From Bacteriovoracaceae bacterium (GTDB taxonomy: Bacteria; Bdellovibrionota; Bacteriovoracia; Bacteriovoracales; Bacteriovoracaceae), in contig CANETG010000055.1 of assembly GCA_947440875.1 (NCBI GenBank), positions 1 through 12,538 on the forward strand: DNA of 12,538 bases. Direction: 5' to 3'. Below, in pieces: positions 8,401 to 12,538 of the stretch. The notes below the pieces were generated by a model that was given only the letters and a program-made list of their open reading frames with translations, did not search any database and was not told the origin of the DNA. Position 1 is the stretch's first letter, and each line of letters starts with the position of its first letter. The position numbers were made by a program, and so were the translations under genes.

Positions 8401-8915
8401 TTTACATGGATCTTTTGCAAGAAGCGATTGAAGAAATTCGCGGCGAGAAAAGAAGCTCCGTTAAGAATATGGAAATCCAGGCAGCCTTCTCTGCTTTTAT
8501 TCCCAATTCTTATATCGCTGATGCGGCACTTAGACTCAAATACTACAAGAGACTTTCCAACACCCGCTTGCTCCCACACTTGGAAGAAATAATTACTGAA
8601 GTGACTGATTCTTTCGGAATTACTCCGAGAGAGCTCGAAGCACTGTATTCTATTCTAAGAGCAAGACTGTACTTTCAGCCTCTCGGTCTTCGCTTGGTGA
8701 AAGTTTCAGGCACCAGCATTCATATGTTTTTTGAACAAGAAATACTCGACCACAATCATCAGCTACGAGATAAGATACTGAAGTTCTTCATGAACAAGCC
8801 AAAGCTTTATCGACTCAATCCAGATAGCTCCGTGACTGGTCTTTTCAAAGAGTCAGTGAATCATCAAATGCTACTCGAATTTGCAAAACATATTGCAGCA
8901 AATCTGGGCGCATGA
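5442..8915 (+). CDS. mfd: Transcription-repair coupling factor Mfd
   Basis: Mfd is a DNA translocase that pushes stalled RNA polymerase off lesions and recruits UvrA. Its 1157 residues match the usual full length. Domain order: a UvrB-like N-terminal module (about 1-220) with TYSRRGEIFDIFP at 165-177 and LRIQYFDD at 183-190, where Arg169, Arg184 and Phe188 align with UvrA-contacting residues of E. coli Mfd; a less conserved middle (220-465); a lysine-rich linker (469-481); and the CarD-like polymerase-binding domain (about 485-546, INDYVIHRDYGIGVYKG). The helicase core follows: Walker A GDVGFGKT 641-648, DEEH 742-745, TMTATPIPRT 767-776, ESGIDIPNA 885-893, QLRGRIGRSD 911-920. A C-terminal autoinhibitory domain completes it. 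The start is GTG; the codon two before it is an in-frame TAA, so no longer form exists. A CGGAA site lies 6 bases upstream. A second GTG at 5460 is possible. Confidence 0.97.
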   Translation: MTLFGGVANKIQYWLANQEKLSLKGASPNQWCLLAGSYFKDLLFKDTHLIVCSDQDEAEEAFEALKHMGNVHFYPGHNHSLYSSILTSESALLARWAVIQRLQKNSPLTIITTWEGAVLLGPPAEFFKENSFTLRKDDIISPFDLAERLSKMGYYPASTIEEPGTYSRRGEIFDIFPVSHPPLRIQYFDDLIEDMFSVDLETQKTVREKTFNEVILLPGAGFLARDPYTTLLREKIPQVQPSFKNKYEARKQLFQKLSEGQLFENYPLFIPLFFEKPKALVEFLPENTKVTFLNSDNGQKNLELFLAQQQEDYAQISGDVESSTVTPEIYHFYTKELKLPGKKKLFVDQLDISVDLESPFTGELHLGFENLKTILQTKLRSSGVTTDNRFEYIKASLKALKKELSVRGYLIVNYRTEHARQEMQFLLEENGLTDIGERLNYVSGRLDEGFYYKGEGIFVLAEGDFFAVKKKKTKQTKSTNKDLFAEQLATLKINDYVIHRDYGIGVYKGLETIEAMDQKNDFVVIHYEDGDKVYVPVYKLNLIQKHADAASGVKVASLKSKKFSELKNKARGSVKKLAFDLLKLQAERKLHGGFPYSPPDHLFKEFELAFPFEETPDQEKAIQDVMEDMQHQYPMDRLVCGDVGFGKTEVAMRAAMKAVLDKKQVVILVPTTVLALQHYHSFKRRFENFPVNIDFISRFKTAKQKTEVMAAVTEGKVDILIGTHAVLSDKLEFFDLGLLIIDEEHRFGVAHKEKLKVMRSGIDVLTMTATPIPRTLQLSFLGIRDLSLIQTAPPRRQSIKTYIIKDDDLTLKSAIEKELGRGGQVYYVHNRVHDIEDHELYLKKLVPKARISVTHGQMNERELEKRINDFYDHKSDILLSTTIIESGIDIPNANTMIIDRADTYGLAQLHQLRGRIGRSDRKAYAYFMVPGNKILSDLSQKRLQALQTYAEMGAGFALASSDMELRGAGDILGGEQSGHIEAIGLEFYMDLLQEAIEEIRGEKRSSVKNMEIQAAFSAFIPNSYIADAALRLKYYKRLSNTRLLPHLEEIITEVTDSFGITPRELEALYSILRARLYFQPLGLRLVKVSGTSIHMFFEQEILDHNHQLRDKILKFFMNKPKLYRLNPDSSVTGLFKESVNHQMLLEFAKHIAANLGA

Positions 8916-8944
8916 TACCGTTTTTATTAGAATCATTAAAAACC

Positions 8945-8949
8945 AGGGA
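8945..8949 (+). promoter_or_regulatory. Ribosome binding site deciding the start of the PpiC-type gene
   Basis: AGGGA ends 5 bases before the ATG at 8955. The earlier in-frame ATG at 8949 overlaps this site and so is unlikely to be used. Confidence 0.6.
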
Positions 8950-8954
8950 TGTGT

Positions 8955-9767
8955 ATGAAGAAAATAATCTTCGTTTTTGTAGCCTTCATGATGATGGCAA
9001 CTGCTTTCGCTCAAAAAGATACTGTTATGGCGACAGTCAACGGTAGATCAATAACTAAAAAACAATTTGAAGATTATCATCTTCAAAACCTAAAGTTCGT
9101 GGGGCAAAGAAAAATTACGAAAGAAGTTTCGATGCAAGATCTCATTAAGCGAGAACTAGGCATTCAAAAGGCGAAGAAAACTGGCCTCGATAAAGATCCA
9201 ACCGTTGTTACTCGGCAAGAAGATATCCTTTACCATGCTCAGATTTCTAAAGACCTCGAGAATGAGTTTAAGAAAATCACTGTTTCAGATGATGATGTAA
9301 AAAAATATTATGAAACTGAAGGGAACAGAGAATATCGTACTGCCCACATTCTTTACCGTCTCCGCGCTGAACCCAATCCGACAGAGGTTGAGGCTGCTGC
9401 TGATCAAAGTATGGCAATCTATACCCAGCTCCAAAAAAACCCAGAAGACTTCGCTAAGCTCGCCAATAAGTTTTCGCAAACATCTGGCGCGCCAGTTGGT
9501 GGAGACCTTGGATTTCAACCTCCGACAAGACTTGCTCCCGAATACTTTGAAGCCATCAAGGGTCAGAAAGAGGGATATATTAGTAAACCTGTACGTACGC
9601 AAATGGGATACCACGTAATCAAAGTTTTGGGTGTGAAGCCGCTGAACTCAATCGACAAGGACTTGTACAAGAAGATCATCTACGATAGAAAAAGAGACGC
9701 CATGATTGAGAGCTATTTCGCCGGACTTCAGAAGGGCGCAGACATCAAAATCAATGGAACTCTCTAA
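8955..9767 (+). CDS. Secreted PpiC-type (parvulin) peptidyl-prolyl cis-trans isomerase
   Basis: Parvulins speed cis-trans isomerisation of proline peptide bonds; exported ones help fold periplasmic and outer-membrane proteins. The 270-residue product starts with a signal peptide (MKKI, a hydrophobic run, then AFA before Gln20). No cysteine follows the cleavage site, so it is not a lipoprotein. A helical SurA_N-like part covers about 22-115. The parvulin domain spans about 126-228 and is canonical: TAHILYRLR at 129-137 with the active-site His131, GGDLGF at 182-187, and QMGYHVIKV at 216-224 with His220. The C-terminal 40 residues are charged. The start at 8955 is preferred to the ATG two codons earlier on ribosome-site spacing. 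mfd ends 39 bases upstream and another chaperone-like gene follows after 13 bases. It could be called PpiC/PrsA-like; the exact clients are unknown. Confidence 0.9.
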   Translation: MKKIIFVFVAFMMMATAFAQKDTVMATVNGRSITKKQFEDYHLQNLKFVGQRKITKEVSMQDLIKRELGIQKAKKTGLDKDPTVVTRQEDILYHAQISKDLENEFKKITVSDDDVKKYYETEGNREYRTAHILYRLRAEPNPTEVEAAADQSMAIYTQLQKNPEDFAKLANKFSQTSGAPVGGDLGFQPPTRLAPEYFEAIKGQKEGYISKPVRTQMGYHVIKVLGVKPLNSIDKDLYKKIIYDRKRDAMIESYFAGLQKGADIKINGTL

Positions 9768-9780
9768 ACATTGAAGGCCT

Positions 9781-10695
9781 GTGAAAAATTTATTATTTAT
9801 TTTTATTCTGGGTATGAGCACTGCTCACGCCCAGGACAAACTTCTCGATAAAATCGTCGCCGTTGTCAACACCCGCGTCTTCTCTCTTTCTGAATTAAAA
9901 CGCATCGAAGACACACTCCCCGCAAGAAAAGAAATTTCACCCGTCGTTTATAATAAAAGCAAGTACGACGAGAAAGAGCTTCTTAGTCTTATGATCCAAG
10001 CCTTCATCATCCGTGACAAGATCAATGCTCAGGGCTACGTCATTAATGACGATGCTGTTGAGTCTCGGATCAAGATGACTGAAGAAAGATTGGGCTTAAA
10101 GCGCGCGGATCTTCTCACTTTCTTAAAATCGAAAGGTATTACGTTTGAAGAGTATTTTGAAATCATCCGTGAAACGATGGAATACAATATCTTTGCAACT
10201 CGAATTATTGCTCCTTTAATTTCAGTGACCGAGCAGGAAATTAAAAACGAATATTACCGTCGAAACAGTTCGAACAATGCTCTTGCGTTCAAATACAATC
10301 TCGTTGATTTTTACATTTCAGAGAAGAATCTCATTGATAAAGATCAGACGAAATTCCTCGCAGTTCTTCGCGATTATCAACTGACCGGTAAGCTTCCAGA
10401 AGAGTATCGTTCACTTGAGACCAATCAAATTGATAATCTGAGCGAAGATGGTCTTAACAAAGATCTCGCATCAGCTTTGAAGCCAACGGCAGAGGGTTCC
10501 TTCTCTGCTCCAGTCATTCTCGGTGGTAATATTCACGTCTTTTATGTTCAGAAAAAAGACCTCGTAGAATCTCAAGATTTTATTCGAGCTAAAGAACAAA
10601 TTCAAAACGAGATTTTTGTGAATAAAGGAAAGTCCGTGAGCACGAACTGGTTTGATCGCGAGTACTCAAACTATTACATTAAAAATATCCTCTAA
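9781..10695 (+). CDS. Secreted SurA-like chaperone with a degenerate parvulin domain
   Basis: The 304-residue product has a signal peptide (MKNLL, a hydrophobic run, AHA before Gln18), so it acts in the periplasm. IVAVVNTRVFSLSEL at 25-39 is the typical opening of SurA N-terminal domains. A helical region with EERLGLKRADLLTFLKSKGI (101-120) and FEEYFEIIRETMEY (122-135) follows, as in SurA. From about 168 to 260 the fold resembles one parvulin domain (FSAPVILGGNIHVFYVQKK at 241-259 matches the family's final strand), but the HIL active-site motif and the GGDLG motif are missing. E. coli SurA has two parvulin domains in about 430 residues; this has one worn copy. I infer a holdase-type chaperone without isomerase activity. 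The start is GTG with GAAGG 3 bases before it. The stop overlaps the next start by one base. Confidence 0.8.
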   Translation: MKNLLFIFILGMSTAHAQDKLLDKIVAVVNTRVFSLSELKRIEDTLPARKEISPVVYNKSKYDEKELLSLMIQAFIIRDKINAQGYVINDDAVESRIKMTEERLGLKRADLLTFLKSKGITFEEYFEIIRETMEYNIFATRIIAPLISVTEQEIKNEYYRRNSSNNALAFKYNLVDFYISEKNLIDKDQTKFLAVLRDYQLTGKLPEEYRSLETNQIDNLSEDGLNKDLASALKPTAEGSFSAPVILGGNIHVFYVQKKDLVESQDFIRAKEQIQNEIFVNKGKSVSTNWFDREYSNYYIKNIL

Positions 10696-11627
10696 TGAAA
10701 ATTGCTGTCACTCAGGGGCACGAGAAGGGAATCGGTCTCGAAGTTCTCTTTAAATCCTGTCTCATGTTAGGTGATAGATGTGAGCATTTAAAGTTATTTG
10801 CGTATCAATCTTCGGTCTCTCAAACTCTGGATGCTCTTTCTATTCCCTATGAAATTTTCTCTGAAAGTATTGAGATTGGCGGAGTTCGCCTCGGTGTCAG
10901 GTGGCTATCAAAGAAAGGCACTCAGAGTTTTTCTTCCCTTGAAATGGCGATGAGATTCTGCGAAAAAACAGGGTCTATTCTTTTCACTTTGCCGACTTCG
11001 AAAGATCAGTTTCCAAAGCATCCTGGTCATACAGAGTATTTTCGCGATCATTATCAAAACCCAGATCTAGGCATGTTCTTTTCAGCACCAGATCTCCAGG
11101 TCTTACTCATCACTGATCACGTTGCAATTAATCAGCTCAGTACAATTCTTAGCGAAAAACTCCTCTATGGACGAATTCGTGAAGCCTTAAAATCTTTGAG
11201 TAAATGGCATTGGCCGATCGAAAGAATTCTTATCTCTGGACTCAACCCGCATGCGGGCGAGAATGGGCTTATCGGCAATGAAGACGCGCGAATCAAAAAC
11301 GTGATCGATCGTCTAAGAGATGAAGAAGCTTTAAGCATGTCAGGGCCTTACCCTGGTGATACGATGCTATTGGAAAAAAAATCGCCTCGTGATCTTCTGG
11401 TTTATCTCTTTCATGATCAAGGCCTTGGTGTTTTCAAGGGGCGCCAAGGGTTTATTGGATCAAATATTACTTTGGGTTTACCGTACCCCCGCTTTAGCCC
11501 GGATCACGGAACATCTTTTAGTTTATTTGGGAAAAACCAGGCAGATTACCGGGGTTGTGCTTACGCTTTAGATGAAGCACTCGGTCTCCTGGAGAAAATA
11601 AGTCATGGAAAAAATTCAAGTCACTAA
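10695..11627 (+). CDS. pdxA: Divergent PdxA family protein (4-hydroxythreonine-4-phosphate dehydrogenase)
   Basis: PdxA oxidises 4-phosphohydroxy-L-threonine with NAD(P) during pyridoxal phosphate synthesis in the cytoplasm. The 310 residues (E. coli 329) keep much of the family signature: PGHTEYF at 110-116, metal-site histidines His142 (TDHVAI), His186 (LNPHAGENG) and His240 (FHDQGLGVFKG), PGDTM around 220-224, and NITLGLPYPRFSPDHGTSF at 257-275 with Asn257 and Arg266. Departures: the first loop reads GHEKGIGLE where the family has GEPAGIGPE, and the region before the conserved Lys103 (TLPTSK) is several residues shorter. The TAATG overlap with the upstream stop and the lack of a clear ribosome site suggest translational coupling. 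The 3' end overlaps uvrA by 23 bases. The family is sure, but the substrate less so, because PdxA relatives also act on other phosphorylated hydroxy-acids. Confidence 0.85.
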   Translation: MKIAVTQGHEKGIGLEVLFKSCLMLGDRCEHLKLFAYQSSVSQTLDALSIPYEIFSESIEIGGVRLGVRWLSKKGTQSFSSLEMAMRFCEKTGSILFTLPTSKDQFPKHPGHTEYFRDHYQNPDLGMFFSAPDLQVLLITDHVAINQLSTILSEKLLYGRIREALKSLSKWHWPIERILISGLNPHAGENGLIGNEDARIKNVIDRLRDEEALSMSGPYPGDTMLLEKKSPRDLLVYLFHDQGLGVFKGRQGFIGSNITLGLPYPRFSPDHGTSFSLFGKNQADYRGCAYALDEALGLLEKISHGKNSSH

Positions 11628-12538
11628 AGCCAAAGTTCACAATCTCAAAAGTATCGATGTCAGTCTTCCCCGACACTCACTCACTGTGATCACCGGTCCG
11701 TCTGGATCGGGAAAATCATCGCTGGCGTTTGATACGATCTACGCAGAAGGACAGCGACGCTACATTGAATCTCTTTCAAGTTACGCCAAACAATTTATCG
11801 GCCAAACGGAAGCGCCTGAAGTCGAAAGCATCACCGGCCTTTCTCCGGCCATAGCCATTGATCAAAAATCGACAAGCAAGAATCCACGCTCAACCGTAGG
11901 AACGATTACTGAAGTTTTTGATTACCTCCGTCTTCTCTATGCCCGGCTGGGTGAAGCTCATTGTCCCGACACGGGAGAGAAAGTAGCGAAGCAATCGCCG
12001 CAACAGATTGTTGACCAAATTCTGAAGATCAAAGACGGAACGAAGCTTCAGCTTCTATCACCGGTTATAAGAAATAAAAAAGGTGAACATAAAGAAGAGC
12101 TCGCAAAATATGTTTCGATGGGGTTTTCAAGGATTCGCCTGAACGGTGAAATTATGAATCTCGACGATAAAATTTCAATCAATAAAAGTCGTTTCAATAA
12201 TATAGATATCGTGATCGATCGCCTCGTGATGAAGGAGGGCGCGCAGTCCCGCTTAACCGAGTCTGTTGAACACGCGCTAAAGCTTTCCGATGGGTACCTC
12301 GCCTTACTCGCAGACGAAAAAGAATATTTTTACTCTGAGAAAAACTATTCTTTTAAATCAGGAAAAAGTTATCCCGATTTAGAACCAAGGCTCTTTTCGT
12401 TCAATTCTCCACTCGGTGCTTGTCAAATTTGTAACGGCCTGGGACTTTCTAAAACATTTGATGTCGAAAGTTTACTCTTTGATGAAAACCTATCGCTTGA
12501 AGACGGGGCCATTCCAGTTCTTAAAAAGAATGCATTCC
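11605..12538 (+). CDS. uvrA: Excinuclease ABC subunit A (UvrA), N-terminal 311 residues, cut by window edge
   Basis: UvrA is the damage-recognition ATPase of nucleotide excision repair. It loads UvrB and is recruited by Mfd at stalled polymerases. Seen: VHNLKSIDVSLPR at 11-23, Walker A GPSGSGKSSLAFDT at 31-44, YAEGQRRYIESLSSYAKQF at 46-64, PAIAIDQKSTSKNPRSTVGT at 81-100, the UvrB-binding region (about 117-235), and LEPRLFSFNSPLGACQICNG at 259-278. The first zinc module keeps only its second CxxC pair (Cys273, Cys276); the first pair is replaced around residues 242-248 (FYSEKNY). Translation starts inside pdxA, 23 bases before its stop, with GGAG 10 bases upstream. The frame remains open to the edge, so the second ATPase half and the second zinc finger cannot be judged here. 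Confidence 0.96.
   Translation, partial: MEKIQVTKAKVHNLKSIDVSLPRHSLTVITGPSGSGKSSLAFDTIYAEGQRRYIESLSSYAKQFIGQTEAPEVESITGLSPAIAIDQKSTSKNPRSTVGTITEVFDYLRLLYARLGEAHCPDTGEKVAKQSPQQIVDQILKIKDGTKLQLLSPVIRNKKGEHKEELAKYVSMGFSRIRLNGEIMNLDDKISINKSRFNNIDIVIDRLVMKEGAQSRLTESVEHALKLSDGYLALLADEKEYFYSEKNYSFKSGKSYPDLEPRLFSFNSPLGACQICNGLGLSKTFDVESLLFDENLSLEDGAIPVLKKNAF

Noticed and set aside
8920..8943. Inverted repeat between mfd and the PpiC-type gene (7-base arms, GTTTTTA and TAAAAAC, 10-base loop)
   Set aside because: The stem is almost all A/T and too weak for an intrinsic terminator. The gap is short and lies inside an apparent operon.
11605..11627. Possible frameshift joining pdxA and uvrA
   Set aside because: Both proteins have natural ends at this overlap: pdxA reaches its usual C-terminus and uvrA begins with its usual N-terminus.

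Overview
This window is an ordinary chromosomal housekeeping region of a Gram-negative bacterium. Two divergent gene blocks meet at a 166-base intergenic region (about 5276-5441). Signal-peptide-bearing periplasmic chaperones of the PpiC/SurA type indicate an outer membrane. The moderate G+C and the run of mfd, two parvulins, pdxA and uvrA remind me of Bdellovibrionota/Oligoflexia or other 'deltaproteobacterial' relatives. That placement is from memory and is only a guess.

Left block (minus strand, 1-5275): genes for the membrane arm of respiratory complex I (NADH:quinone oxidoreductase), transcribed right to left as nuoA-nuoH-nuoJ-nuoK-nuoL-nuoM. nuoM runs off the left edge. Gaps are 1 to 25 bases, so this is one operon. 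The peripheral-arm genes (nuoB, C, D, E, F, G) and nuoI are absent where the classical nuoA-N order would put them. The cluster therefore encodes only proton-pumping and quinone-site membrane subunits. NuoL carries a striking histidine-rich loop.

Right block (plus strand, 5442-12538): mfd (transcription-repair coupling factor), a secreted PpiC-type prolyl isomerase, a secreted SurA-like chaperone with a degenerate parvulin domain, a divergent pdxA-family gene, and the first 311 codons of uvrA, which leaves at the right edge. Gaps shrink from 39 and 13 bases to overlaps of 1 and 23 bases, which suggests one transcript. Mfd releases stalled RNA polymerase and recruits UvrA to lesions, so the two ends of this run work in the same pathway. 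The genes between them serve outer-membrane protein folding and, probably, vitamin B6 synthesis.

I see no mobile element, CRISPR array, tRNA, rRNA or prophage, and no gene-free stretch longer than 166 bases. I found no wholly new system. The points most worth a second look are the half-lost zinc finger of UvrA, the split complex I operon, the degenerate second parvulin, the divergent PdxA, and the grouping of mfd and uvrA in one operon.
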